From positions 39,879,712 to 39,943,711 of the forward strand of contig CM075783.1 of NCBI GenBank assembly GCA_037974665.1: a DNA stretch of 64,000 nucleotides. Reading direction: 5' to 3'. A program made the position numbers and the translations under genes. A model generated the notes under the pieces. That model had not been told where the DNA came from. It saw nothing but the letters and a program-made list of their open reading frames with translations, and ran no database searches. This stretch comes from Ehretia macrophylla. Lineage: Eukaryota; Streptophyta; Magnoliopsida; Boraginales; Ehretiaceae. Shown piece by piece: positions 1 to 13,342 of the stretch (its first letter is position 1; each line of letters opens with the position of its first letter).

Positions 1-2930
1 AAGCGAAGTTTTCTTGTCCAAGGTGCCGTGGGATTTGATAATAGAAATGTGATAGATTAAGTTGTCGTCCTTTTCTAGGCTCACGACGTACGATCCGGGA
101 AGGAAAAACAGCGCAAAAGAAGAAAAGTGTCCCAAAACTAATGAAAACGTTCGATTTTGGGCTACAAAAATAGGTGTAGCTGAGTAGGACTGCTACCCCA
201 GTCGTAGAGCTCTCGAAGATCTTTCCAACGGTATGCTGTGCACCGTGTAACTCCTTACGTATCAAAAGTTATGGGCACCGAAGCGACGGATACCAAGGCA
301 CAAGCCCCACGCCCTCGGTTTGCAAGCCCAACCTCTACCTGAAGTGAAGTTGTCATGCCCAATGTGTCATAAGATTCGGTAATAGAAATGTGATGGATTA
401 GGTTTATCATCCTTTTTGCGGTTGACGACGTACAAACTGGGACGAAAAAATAGCACAAAAAAAGTGTCCCAAAATTGATGAAAACGTTCCATTTTGGGCT
501 CCAAAAATAGGCGCAGCCGAGGAAGATTGTTGTTGCCGTCGTAGAGCTCTCAAAGAGCTTTCCAACGGTATGTTATGCGCCGTGTAATGCCTTACGGATC
601 AAAAGTTATGGGCATCGGAGCGACGGAGACCTGGTCCCAAGCCCCACGCCCTCAGTTTGCTAGCCGAGCCTCTACGTGAAGCGAAGGTGTCTTTCCTAAG
701 TTGCCGTGGGATTCGGTAATAGAAATATAATGGATTAGGTTGTCATCCTTTTCGCGGCTCACGACGTACGATCCTGGACGGAGAAACAGCGCAAAAGAAG
801 AAAAGTGTCCCAAAATTAGTAAAAACCTTCGATTTTGGGCTCCGAAAATAGGTGCAGCCAAGCAGTCTTGCGGTCCTCGTCGTAGGGCTCTCGTATAGCT
901 TTCCAACGGTATGTTGTGCGCCGAATAACTCCTTACGAATCAAAAGTTATGGGCACCGGAGCGACGGAGACATGGTCCCAAGCCCCACGCCCTCGGTTTG
1001 TGGGCTCAGCCTCTACGTGAAGCGAAGTTGTCTTGCACAAGGTGCCGTGGGATTTGATAATAGGAATGTGATGGATTAGTTTGTCGTCTTTTTCACGGCT
1101 CACGACGTACAATTCGGGATGAAAAAATAGCGCAAAAGAAGAAAAGTATCCCAAAACTGATGAAAACGTTCAATTTTGGGCCCCGAAAACTGGTGCAGCC
1201 GAGTAGGCTTGTTGCCCCCGTCGTAGAGCTCTCAGAGAGCTTTCCAACGGTATGCTGTGCACCGCATAACTCCTTACAGATCAAAAGTTATGGGCAAATG
1301 AGCGACGGAGACCGGGTCCTAAACCCCAAGCCCTCGGTTTGTGGGCCCAGCCTCTAAGTGAAGTGAAGTTGTCTTGCCCACGGTGCCTTGGGATTCGATA
1401 ATAGAAATGTGATGGATTAGGTTGTCGTCCTTTTCTAGGCTCACGATATACGATCCGGAAAGGAAAAATATCACAAAAGAAGACAAGTGTTGCAAAACTG
1501 ATGAAAATGTTCAATTTTGAGCTTCGAAAATAGGCGCAACAGAGCAGGCTTGCTGCCCCCGTCGTAGAGTTCTTTGAGAGCTTTCCAACGGTATGTTGTG
1601 CGCCGCGTAACTCCTTACGGTTCAAAAGTTATGGGCACCGGAGCGACGGAGACCTGGTACCAAGCCCCACGCCCTTGGTTTGCGGGCCCAGCTTCTACGT
1701 GAAGCGAAGTTGTCTTGCCCAAGGTGCCATAGGTTTCGATAATAGAAATGTGATGGATTAGGTTGTCGTCCTTTTCTAGGTTCACGACGTACGATCCGGG
1801 AAGGAAAAATAGTGCAAAAGAAGAAAAGTGTCCCAAAACTGATGAAAACATTCAATTTTGGGCACTAAAAGTAGACGCAGCAGCGCAGGATTGCTACCCC
1901 CATCGTAGAGCTCTCGGAGAGCTTTCCAACGGTATGTTGTATGCCGCGTAACTCCTTACGGATCAAAAGTAAATGGCAAAGAAGCGACGGAGACCTAGAC
2001 CAAGCCCCACGCCCTCGGTTTGAGGGCCCAGCCTCTACGTGAAGTGAAGTTGTCTTGCCTAAGGTGCCATGGGATTCGATAATAGAAATGTGATGGATTA
2101 GGTTGTCGTCTTTTTTGCGGCTAATGACGTACGATCTGGGATGGAAAAACAACGTAAAAGAAGAAAAGTGTCCCGAAACGGATGAAAATGTTCAATTTTG
2201 GGCTTCGAAAAATCGGCGCAGCCGAGCAGGTTTGTTGTCCATGTCGTAGAGCTCTCGGAGAGCTTTTCAACAGTATGTTGTACACCGCGTAACTCCTTAC
2301 GGATCAAAAGTTATGGGTACCAGAGCGACGGAGACTTGGTCTCAAGCCCCATGACCTCATTTTGCGGGCCCAACCTCTACGTGAAGCGAAGTTGTCTTGC
2401 CCAAGGTGTCGTGGGATTCGATAATAGAAAGGTGATGGATTAGGTTGTCGTCCTTTTCTAGGCTCGCGACGTATGATCCGGGAAGGAAAAACATCGCAAA
2501 AGAAGAAATGTGTCCCAAAACTGATGAAAACGTTAGATTTTGGGCTCCGAAAATAGGCGCAGTGAAGCAAGCTTGTTGCCCTCGTCGTTGAACTATCTGA
2601 GAGCTTTCCAATGGTATGCTGTGCGCGGTGTAACTCCTTACAGATCAAAACTTATTGGCAAATGAGCGACGGAGACAAGGTCCCAAGCCCCACGCCTTCG
2701 GTTTGCAGGCCCAGCCTCTACGTGAAGCGAAGTTGTCTTGCCCAAGGTGCCATGGGATTCGATAATAGAAATGTGATAGATTAGGTTGTCATCCTTTTCT
2801 AGGCTCACGACGTACGATCCAAGAAGGAAAAATAGCGCAAAAGAATAAAAGTGTCCCAAAACTGATGAAATTGTTCGATTTTGGTCTCCAAAAATAGGTG
2901 CAGTTGAGCAGGCTTGCTACCCCCGTGGTT

Positions 2931-3108
2931 GAGCACTCGGAGTGCTTTGCAATGGTATGCTGTGTGCCGCATAACTCCTTATAGATCAAAAGTTATAGGC
3001 AAAGGAGCGACAGATACCTGAGCACTCGGAGTGCTTTGCAATGGTATGCTGTGTGCCGCATAACTCCTTATAGATCAAAAGTTATAGGCAAAGGAGCGAC
3101 GGAGACCT
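2931..3108 (+). repeat. 89-bp local tandem duplication inside a monomer
   Basis: The segment beginning GAGCACTCGGAGTGCTTTGC at 2931 is repeated at 3020, so the TAACTCC mark occurs at 2972 and again at 3061, only 89 bp later. The two copies are almost identical, with a difference near the end (GACAGATACCT against GACGGAGACCT). This is a recent sub-monomer duplication. Confidence 0.93.
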
Positions 3109-3235
3109 GGTCCCCAGCCCTACGCCCTCGGTTTGCGGGCTCAGCCTCTACATGAAGCGAAGTTATCTTGCCCAAGGTGCCGTGGGATTCAATAATAGAA
3201 ATGTGATGGATTATGTTGTTATCCTTTTCGCGGCT

Positions 3236-5283
3236 CACAACATACGATCCGACATGAAAAAATAGCGCAAAAGAAGAAAAGTGTCCCGAAACTAATGAAA
3301 ATGTTGAATTTTGGAATTCAAAAATAGGCGCAACCGAGCAGGCTTGTTACCCCCGTCGTAGAACTCTCGGAGGGCTTTCCAATGGTATGTTGTGCGCCGC
3401 ATAACTCCTTACGGATCAAAAGTTATAGGCATCGGAGAGACGGAAACCTGGTCCTAAGGCCTACACCCTCGTTTTGCAGGCCTAGCGTCTACGTAAAGTG
3501 AAGTTGTCTTGCCCAAGGTGCCGTGAGATTCAATAATAGAAATGTGATGGATTAGGTAGTCGTCTTTTTCACGGCTCACGACGTACGATCTGGGACAGAA
3601 AAACAGCACAAAAGAAGAAAAGTGTCCCAAAACTGATGAGAATATTTGATTTTGTGCGCTGAAAATTGGTGTAGTCGAGCAAGCTTGCTACCCCCGTCGT
3701 AGAGCTCTCGGAGAGCTTTACAACTGTATGCTGTGCGACGCGTAACTCCTTTTCGGATCAAAAGTTATGGGAACTGGAGCGACAGATACCTGGTCACAAG
3801 CCCCACGTCCTCGATTTGCAAGCCCAGCCTCTACGTGAAGTGAAGTTGTCATGCCCAAGGTGTCATGGGATTCGGTAATAGAAATGTGATAGATTAGGTT
3901 GTCGTCCTTTTCGTGGCTGATGACTTATGATCCGGGAAGAAAAAATAGCACAAAAGTAGAAAAGTATCCCAAAACTAATGAAAACGTTCAATTTTGGGCC
4001 CTAAAAATAGGCGTAACTGGGTAGTCTTGTTGCCTTCGTCGTAGAGCTCTCAGAGAGCTTTCCAACGGTATGCTGTGCGCCGCGTAATTCCTTACGGATC
4101 AAAAGTTATGGGCAAAGGAGCGACGGAGACCTGGTCCTAAGCCCCACGCCCTTGGTTTGCGGGCCAAGTTTCTACGTGAAACTAAGTTGTCTTTCCCAAG
4201 GTGCTATGGGATTCGATAATAGAAATGTGATAGATTAGGTGTTCGTCCTTTTCTAGGCTCACGACGTACGATTCGGGAAGGAAAAACAGCGCAGAAGAAG
4301 AAAAGTACCCCAAAACTGATGAAAACATCCTATTTTAGGCTCTAAAAATAGGAGCAGCCGAGCAGGCTTGCTACCACCGTCGTAGAGCTCTTCGAGTTCT
4401 TTCCAACGGTATGTTGTGCGCCGCGTAACTCCTTACGGATCAAAAGTTATGGGCACCGGAGCAACGGAGACCTGGTCCCAAGCCCCACGCCCTCGGTTTG
4501 CAGGCCCCCGCTTCAACCTGAAGCAAAGTTGTCCTCCCCAAGGTGCCATGGGATTCGATAATAGAAATGTAATGGATTACGTTGTTGTCCTTTTCTAGGC
4601 TCATGACGAACGATCCGAGAAGAAAAAACAGCGCAAAAGAAGAAAAGTATCCCAAAATTGATGAAAACGTTCGATTTTAGGGAAAGAAACCGGGCGCAGC
4701 CGAGCAAGCTTGCTGCTCCCATTGTAGAGCTCTCGGAGAGCTTTCCAACGGTATGCTGTGCTCCGCATAACTCCTTACAGATCAAAAGTTATGGGCAAAG
4801 AAGCGACGGAGACCTGGTCCCAAGCCCCACGCCCTCGGTTTGTTGGTCCAGCTTCTACATGAAGCGAAGTTGACTTGCCCACGGTGCCTTGGGATTCAAT
4901 AATAGAAATGTGATGTATTAGGTTGTCGTCCTTTTCTTGGCTCACGACGTACGATCCGGGAAGGAAAAACAGCGCAAAAGGAGAAAAGTGTCCCAAAATA
5001 GATGAAAACTTTCGATTTTGGGCTCCAAAAAAAGGCGCTACAAAGCAGGCTTATTACTCCCATTATAGAGCTCTCGGAGAGCTTTCCAACGGTATATTGT
5101 ACACCGCGTAAGTCCTTACGGATCAAAAGTTATGGGCATCAGAGCGACGGAGACCTGGTCCCAAGCCCCACGCCCTCGGTTTGCAGGCCCAGCCTCTACC
5201 TGAAGTGAAGTTGTCCTACCCAAGGTGCCCTGGGATTCGATGATAGAAACGTGATGGATTAGGTTGTCGTCCTTTTCTAGGCT
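3236..5283 (+). repeat. Six-monomer duplication unit, copy 1 (2,048 bp)
   Basis: Odd landmarks here return exactly 2,048 bp later: CATACGATCCGACATG at 3241 and 5289, and the GTTGTCATGCCC marker at 3845 and 5893. 2,048 bp is six monomers. The stretch 3842-4020 looks identical to 5890-6068, while the last ~600 bp of the two copies differ more. The breakpoint lies within the shared word GGCTCAC. Confidence 0.92.
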
Positions 5284-7331
5284 CACAACATACGATCCGA
5301 CATGAAAAAACAGCGCAAAAGAAGAAAAGTGTCCCGAAACTGATGAAAATGTTGAATTTTGGAATTCAAAAATAGGCGCAACCGAGCAGGCTTGTTACCC
5401 CCGTCGTAGAACTCTCGGAGGACTTTCCAATGGTATGTTGTGCGCCGCATAACTCCTTACGGATCAAAAGTTATAGGCATCGGAGAGACGGAGACCTGGT
5501 CCCAAGGCCTACACCCTCGTTTTGCAGGCCTAGCGTCTACGTAAAGTGAAGTTGTCTTGCCCAAGGTGCCGTGAGATTCAATAATAGAAATGTGATGGAT
5601 TAGGTAGTCGTCTTTTTCACGGCTCACGACGTACGATCCGGGAAAGAAAAATAGCACAAAAGAAGAAAAGTGTCCCAAAACTGATGAGAATATTTGATTT
5701 TGTGCGCTGAAAATTGGCGTAGTCGAGCAAGCTTGCTACCCCCGTCGTAGAGCTCTCGGAGAGCTTTACAACTGTATGCTGTGCGACGCGTAACTCCTTT
5801 TTGGATCAAAAGTTATGGGAACTGGAGCGACAGATACCTGGTCACAAGCCCCACGTCCTCGGTTTGCAAGCCCAGCCTCTATGTGAAGTGAAGTTGTCAT
5901 GCCCAAGGTGTCATGGGATTCGGTAATAGAAATGTGATAGATTAGGTTGTCGTCCTTTTCGTGGCTGATGACTTATGATCCGGGAAGAAAAAATAGCACA
6001 AAAGTAGAAAAGTATCCCAAAACTAATGAAAACGTTCAATTTTGGGCCCTAAAAATAGGCGTAACTGGGTAGTCTTGTTGCCTTCGTCGTAGAGCTCTCA
6101 GAGAGCTTTCCAACGGTATGCTGTGCGCCGCGTAATTCCTTACGGATCAAAAGTTATGGGCAAAGGAACGACGGAGACCTGGTCCTAAGCCCCACGCCCT
6201 TGGTTTGCGGGCCAAGTCTCTACGTGAAACTAAGTTGTCTTTCCCAAGGTGCTATGGGATTCGATAATAGAAATGTGATAGATTAGGTGTTCGTCCTTTT
6301 CTAGGCTCACGACGTACGATTCGGGAAGGAAAAACAGCGCAGAAGAAGAAAAATACCCCAAAACTGATGAAAACATCCTATTTTAGGCTCTAAAAATAGG
6401 AGCAGCCGAGCAGGCTTGCTACCACCGTCGTAGAGCTCTTCGAGTTCTTTCCAACGGTATGTTGTGCGCCGCGTAACTCCTTACGGATCAAAAGTTATGG
6501 GCACCGGAGCAACGGAGACCTGGTCCAAAGCCCCACGCCCTCGGTTTGCAGGCCCAGCTTCAACCTGAAGCAAAGTTGTCCTACCCAAGGTGCCATGGGA
6601 TTCGATAATAGAAACGTGATGGATTAGGTTGTCGTCCTTTTCTAGGTTCACGATGAACAATCCGGGAATTAAAAACAGCGGAAAAGAAGAAAAGTGTCCG
6701 AAAACTAATGAAAACGTTCGATTTTAGGAATCGAAAATAGGCACAGCCGAGCAAGCTTGCTGCTCCCATTGTAGAGCTCTAGGAGTGCTTTCCAACGGTA
6801 TGTTGTGTGCCGCGTAACTCCTTACAAATCAAAAGTTATGGGCAAAGAAGCGACGGAGACCTGGTCCTAAGCCCCACGCCCTCGGTTTGCTGGCCCAGCT
6901 TCTACATGAAGTGAAGTTGACTTGCCCACGATGCCTTGGGATTCGATAATAGAAATGTGATGTATTAGGTTGTAGTCCTTTTCTTGGCTCACGACGTACG
7001 ATCCGGGAAGGAAAAACAACGCAAAAGGAGAAAAGTGTCCCAAAACAGATGAAAACGTTTGCTTTTGGGCTCCGAAAATAGGCGCAGCCAAGCAGGCTTG
7101 CCACTCCCATTGTAGAGCTCTCAGAGAGCTTTCCAACGGTATACTGTACACCGCGTAACTCCTTACGGATCAAAAGTTATGGGCACCGGAGCGACGGAGA
7201 CCTGGTCCCAAGCCCCACGCCCTCGGTTTGCAGGCCCAGCCTCTACCTGAAGTGAAGTTGTCCTACCCAAGGTGCCCTGGGATTCGATAATAGAAACGTG
7301 ATGGATTAGGTTGTCATCCTTTTCTAGGCTC
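5284..7331 (+). repeat. Six-monomer duplication unit, copy 2 (2,048 bp)
   Basis: Second copy of the preceding six-monomer block, in tandem and in the same orientation. Rare variants such as a truncated GTGCGCTGAAAATTGG phrase and a CAACTGTATGCTGTGCGACG phrase are present in both copies and not in surrounding monomers. The pattern is that expected from unequal crossing-over between misaligned arrays. Confidence 0.92.
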
Positions 7332-7869
7332 ACGACAAAGGATCCGGAAATTAAAAACAGCGCAAAAGAAGAAAAGTGTCCCAAAATAGATGAAAAGGTT
7401 CAATTTTGGGCACCAAAAATAAGTGCAGCCGAGCAGGCTTGCTATTCCCTTTGTAGACCTCTCGGAGAGCTTTCCAACGGTATGTTGTGCACAGCGTAAC
7501 TCCTTACGGATCAAAAATTATGGGCAAAGGAGCGACGGAGACTTGGTCCCAAGCCCCATGCCCTCGGTTTACGGGCCCAGGCTCTACGTGAAGCGAAGTT
7601 GACTTAGCCATGGTGCCTTGGGATTCGATAATAGAAATGTGATATATTAGGTTGTCGTCCTTTTCTAGACTCATGACGTACGATACAGGAAGGAAAAATA
7701 TCGCAAAAGGAGAAAAGTGTCCCAAAACTGATGAAAACATTCAATTTTGGCCTGCAAAAATAGGCGCAGCAGCACAGGCTTGCTACCCTATCGTAGAGTT
7801 CTCAGAGAGCTTTCCAACGATGTGTTGTGCGCCTCGTAATTCCTTACGGATCAAAAATTATGGGCAACG

Positions 7870-7905
7870 GAGCGACAGAACGACAGAGACCCGGTCCAGC
7901 CTCTA
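7870..7905 (+). other. Monomer with ~29-bp deletion and small duplication
   Basis: Between GGTCC and AGCCTCT this monomer lacks the usual CAAGCCCCACGCCCTCGGTT-type segment. The junction falls in the similar words CCCAAGCC and CCCAGCC, so it looks microhomology-mediated. A short GCGACAGAA/CGACAGAGA doubling lies just upstream. Confidence 0.8.
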
Positions 7906-10900
7906 CGTGAAGTGAAGTTGTCTTGCCCCAAGTGCCATGGGATTCGATAATAGAAATGTGATGGATTAGGTTGTTGTCCTTTCCACGACTCACAACGTAC
8001 GATCCAGGATGAAAAAATAGCGCAAAATAAGAAAAGTGTCCCGAAACTGATGAAAACGTTCAATTTTGGGCTTCGAAAACATATGCAACCGAGCAGGCTT
8101 GCTGCCCCCGTCGTAGAACTCTCGGAGAGCTTTCCAATGGTATGATATGCACCGCATAACTCCTTATGGATCAAAAGTTATGGGCACAGAAGCGACGGAG
8201 ACTTGGACTCAAGCCCCACGCCCTCGTTTTGCGTGCCAGCCTCTACGTGAAGCGAAGTTGTATGGGCCAACGTGCCGTGGGATTCATAACATAAATATGA
8301 TGGATTAGGTTGTTGTCCTTTTCGTGGCTCACGGGGTATAATACGGGATGGAAAAACAACGCAAAAGAATAAAAGTATCCCAAAACTGATGAAAACATTT
8401 GGTTTTGTGCTCCGAAAATAGGCGCAGTAAAGCAGGCTTGTTGTCCCCGTCGTAGAGCTCTCAGAGAGCTTTCCAACGGTATGCTATGCGCCGCGTAACT
8501 CCTTACAGATCAAAAGTTATGGGCATCAGAGCGATAGATACTTGGTCACAAGCCCCACGCCCTTAGGTTTGCGGGCCCAGCCTCTACGTGAAGTGAAGTT
8601 GTCATGCCCAAGGTGTCGTGGGATTCGGTGATAGAAATGTGATTGATTAGGTTGTCGTCCTTTTTGCGGCTGACGACGTACGATTCGTGACGGAAAAACA
8701 GCGCAAAAGCAGAAAAGTGTCCCAAAACTGATGAAAACGTTCAATTTTAGGCTTCAAAAATAGGCACAGCCGAGCAAGCTTGCTGCTCCCATTGTAGAGC
8801 GCACGGAGAGCTTTCCAAAGGTATGTTGTGCACCGCGTAACTCCTTACGGATCAAAAGTTATTGGCACCGGAGCGACAGAGACCTGGTCCCAATCCCCAC
8901 GCCCTCGGTTTGCGGGCCCAGCCTCTACGTGAAGCGAAGTTGTCTTGACCAAGGTGCTGTGGGATTTGATAATAGAAATGTGATAGATTAGGTTGTCGTG
9001 CTTTTCTAGGCTCATGACGTACGACCTGGGAAGGAAAAACAGCGTAAAAGAAGAAAAGTGTCCCAAAAATGATGAAAACGTTAGATTTTGGGTTCAAAAA
9101 ATAGGCGCAGTTGCGTAGGCTTGCTACCCCCGTCGTAGAGCTCTTGGAGAGCTTTTCAACTGTATGCTGTGTGCCCCGTAACTCCTTACGGATCAAAATT
9201 TAAGGGCAAATGAGCGACAGAGAACTGGTCCCAAGCCCCACGCCCTCGGTTTGCGGTCCTAGTCTCTACGTGAAGCGAAGTTGTCTTGCCAAGGTACCGA
9301 ACGATTCGATAATATAAATTTGATGGATTAGGTTGTCGTCCTTTTCGCGGCTCAAGACGTACGATTCGGGATAGAAAAACATCGTAAAAGAAGAAAAGTA
9401 ACATGAAACTTATGAAAATGTTCAATTTTGGGCTTCCAAAATAGGCACAGTCGAGCAGGCTTGCTGCCCCTGTCGTAGAGCTCTTAGAGAGCTTTCCAAC
9501 GGTATATTGTACGCCGTGTAACTCCTTACGGATCAAAAGTTATGGGCACCGGAGGGACGGAGACCTGGTCCGAAGCCCCACGCCCTCATTTTGCGGGCCC
9601 AGCTTCTGCGTGAAGTGAAGTTGTCTTGCCCAAGTTGCTATGGGATTCGATAATAAATAAGTGATGGATTATGTTATCATCATTTTCACTGCTCACGACG
9701 TACGATCTGAGATGAAAAAACAGCGCAAAAGAAGAAAAGTGTTCCAAAACTGACAAAACGTTCAATTTTGGGCTTCGTAAACAGCCACAGCCGAGCAGGC
9801 TTGCTACCCTCATCATAGAGCTCTTGGAGAGCTTTTCATCGGTATGTTGTACGCCGTGTAATTTATTACGGATCAAAAGTTATGGGCACTGGAGCGACGG
9901 TGAATTGGTTCGGAGCCCCACGCCCTCGTTTTGTGGGCCCATCCTCTACATGAAGCGACGTTGTCTTGCCCAAGTTGCTATGGGATTCGATAATAAATAA
10001 GTGATGGATTAGGTTGTCGTCCTTTTCTAGGCTCACGACATACGATCCGGGAAGGAAAAACATCGCAAAAGAAGAAAAGTGTCCCAAAACTGATGAAAAC
10101 GTTCGATTTTAGGCTCTAAAAATAGGCTCAGCAGCATAGGCTTGCTACCCCTGTCTTAGAGCTCTTGGAGAGATTTCCAACGGTATGCTGTGCGCCGGGT
10201 AATTCCTTACAGATCAAAAGTATTTGGGCACCGGAGCGACGGAGACCTGGTCCCAAGCCCCACACCCTCAGTTTGCGGGCCCAGCCTCTACGTGAAGCGA
10301 AGTTGTCTTGCCCAAGGTACCGGGGGATTCGATAATAGAAATGTGATGGATTAGGTTGTCATCCTTTTCTAGGCTCACGACGTACGATCCGGAAAGGAAA
10401 AACAGAGCAAAAGAAGAAAAGTGTCCCAAAACTGATTAAAACGTCCGATTATGGGCTCCAAAAATAGGCGCAACCGCGCAGGATTGCTACCCCTGTCGTA
10501 AATCTCTCGGAGGGCTTTCCAACGGAATGCTGTGCACCATGTAACTCCTTACGAATCAAAAGTTATGGGCACCAGAGCGACGGAGACCTGGTCCCAAGCC
10601 CCACGCCCTTGTTCTGCAGGCCCAGCCTCTACGTGAAGTGAAATTGTCTTGCCCAAGGTGTCGTGGGATTCGATAATAGAAATGTGATGGATTAGGTTGT
10701 CGTCCTTTTCGTGGGTCACGACCTACGATCCGGGACAGAAAAACAGCACAAAAGAAGAAAAGTGTCCCGAAACTGATGAAAATATTGGGTTTTGTGCTCC
10801 AAAAATAGGCGCGGTCGAGCAAGCTTGCTACTTCCGTCGTAGAACTCTCGGAGAGCTTTCCAACGGTATGCTATGCGCCGCGTAACTCCTTACGGACCAA

Positions 10901-11489
10901 AAGTTATGGGCACCGGAGCAACAAATACGTTGTCTCAAGACCCACGCCCTTAGTTTGCGGGCCCAGCCTCTACGTGAAGTGAAGTTTTCATGCCCAGGGT
11001 GTTGTGGGATTCGGTAATAGAAATGTGATTGATTAGGTTGTCGTCCTTTTCGTAGCTGACAACGTACGATCCGGGATGAAAAAATAGCGCAAAAGCATAA
11101 AAGTGTCCCAAAATTGATGCAAACGTTCGATTTCGGGCCCCGAAAATAGGCACAGCCGAGCAGGCTTGCTACCCATATCTTAGAGCTCTCGGAGAACTTT
11201 TCAACGGTATGTTGTGCGCCGCGTAACTCCTCACGGATCAAAAGTTATGGGCAAAAGAGCGACGGAGACGTGGTCCCAAGCCCTACGCCCTAGGTTTGCG
11301 GGCCCAGCCTTTATGTGAAGCGAAGTTGTATTGCCCAAGGTGCGGTGGGATTCGATAATAGAAATGTGATAGAATAAGTTCTTGTCCTTTCTAGGCTCAC
11401 GACGTACGATCCGGGAAGGAAAAACAGGGCAAAACAAGAAAAGTATCCCAAAACTGATGAAAATACTCGATTTTGGGCACCAAAGATAG

Positions 11490-11512
11490 GAGCAACTGAG
11501 GGCACCGGAGCG
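11490..11512 (+). other. Monomer with ~89-bp deletion
   Basis: The sequence passes directly from GGAGCAACTGAG (11489-11500) to GGCACCGGAGCGAC. It skips the usual dyad, the CAACGGTAT segment and the TAACTCC mark. By comparison with neighbours about 89 bp are missing. Confidence 0.85.
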
Positions 11513-13325
11513 ACAAAGACCTTGTCCCAAGCCCCATGCCCTCGGTTTGCGGGCCCAGCCTCTACGTGAAGCGAAGTTGTCTTGCCCAAGGTGTCATGGG
11601 ATTCGACAATAGAAATGTGATGGATTAGGTTCTCGTCCTTTTCTAGGCTCATGACGTACGACCCGGGAAGGAAAAACATCGGAAAAGAAGAAAAGTGTCC
11701 CAAAACTGATGAAAACGTTTGATTTTGGGCCCAAAAAATAGGTGCAGCCGCGTAGGCTTGCTACCCCCCTCGTAGAGCTCTCGGAGAGCTTTCCAACGGT
11801 ATGCTGTGTGCCTCGTAAATCCTTACGGATCAAAATTTAAGGGCAAATGAGCGACGGAGACCTGGTTCCAAGCCCCACGCCCTCGGTTTGCGGTCCCAAC
11901 CTCTACGTGAAGCGAAGTTGTCTTGCCCAAGGTACCGTGGGATTCGATTTGATAATAGAAATTTGATGGATTAGGTTGTTGTCCTTTTCTCGGCTCACGA
12001 CGTACGATCCGGGAAGGAAAAATAGTGCAAAAGAAGAAAAGTGAAATCAAATTGATGAAAACGTTCAATTTTGGGCTACCAAAACATGTGCAGCCGAGCA
12101 GGATTGCTGCCCCCGTCGTAGAGCTCACGGAGAGCTTTCCAACGGTACGTTGTGCGCCGTGTAACTCCTTACGGATCAAAAGTTATGGGCACCGGAGCGA
12201 TGGAGACCTAGTCCAAAGCCCTACGCCCTCGTTTTGCGGGCCCAGCCTCTACATGAAGCGAAGTTGTCAAGCCCAAGTTGCCATGCGATTCAATAATAGA
12301 TAAGTGATAGATTAGGTTATCATCCTTTTTGCGGCTCACGACGTACGATCCGGGATGGAAAAACAGCGCAAAAGAAGAAAAGTGTCCCAAAACTGATGAA
12401 AACGTTCAATTTGGGGCTTTGTAAACAGGCGCAGTTGAGCAGGCTTACTATCCTCGTCGTAGAGCTCTCGGAAAGCTTTTCAACGGTATGTTGTACGCCG
12501 CGTAACTCCTTACGGCTCAAAAGTTATGGGCTCCGGAGTGACAATGACTTGGTCTCAAGCCCCATGCCGTCGTTTTGTGGGCCTAGCCTCTACGTGAAGC
12601 GAAGTTGTCTTGTACAAAGTGCCGTGAAATTCGATAATAGAAATATGATGGATTAGGTTGCCGTCCTTTTCTAGGCTTACGACGTAAGATCCGGGAAGGA
12701 AAAACAGCGCAAAAGATGAAAAGTGTCCCAAAACTGATGAAAACGTTTGATTTTGGGCTCCAAAAACTGTAGCAGCCGAGCAGGCTTGCTACCCCAGTCG
12801 TAGAGTTCTCGGAGAGCTTTGCAACGATATGTTGTGCGTCGCGTAACTCCTTGCAGATCAAAAGTTATGGGCAACGGAGCGACGGAGACCTGGTCCCATG
12901 CCCCATGCCCTCGGTTTGCGAGCCCAGCCTCTACTTGAAGTGAAATGGTCTTGCCCAAAGTGTCGTGGGATTCGATAATAGAAATGTGATGGATTAGGTT
13001 ATCGTCCTTTTCAAGGCTCATAACGTACGATCCGAGATGAAAAAATAGCACAAAAAAAGAAAAGTGTCCCGACAATGATGAAAAAGTTTAATTTTGGGCT
13101 TCGAAAATAGATGCAGCAAAGCTAGCTTTTTGCCCCCATCGTAGAGCTCTCAAAGAGCATTCCAACGGTATGTTGTGCGTTGCATAACTCTTTACGGATC
13201 AAAAATTATGGGCACCGGAGCGACGGAGACCTAGTCCCAAGCCCCACGCCCTCGCTTTGCGGGCCCAACCTCTACGTGAAGTGAAGTTGTCTTGCCCAAG
13301 GTGCCATGGGATTCGATAACAGAAA

Positions 13326-13342
13326 TGTGATGGATACGGGAC
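13326..13342 (+). other. Monomer with ~38-bp deletion
   Basis: GATGGAT is joined directly to ACGGGACG, losing the usual TAGGTTGTCGTCC through ACGATC segment. GAT occurs at both sides of the lost piece, a short microhomology. Confidence 0.82.

Noticed and set aside
1281..1625. Open frames of 60-114 codons repeated on both strands in many monomers, as here
   Set aside because: Most begin at TTG rather than ATG, frames rotate because 341 is not a multiple of three, several overlapping frames are equally open, and changes do not favour silent sites. They are by-products of a GC-balanced repeat with few stops.
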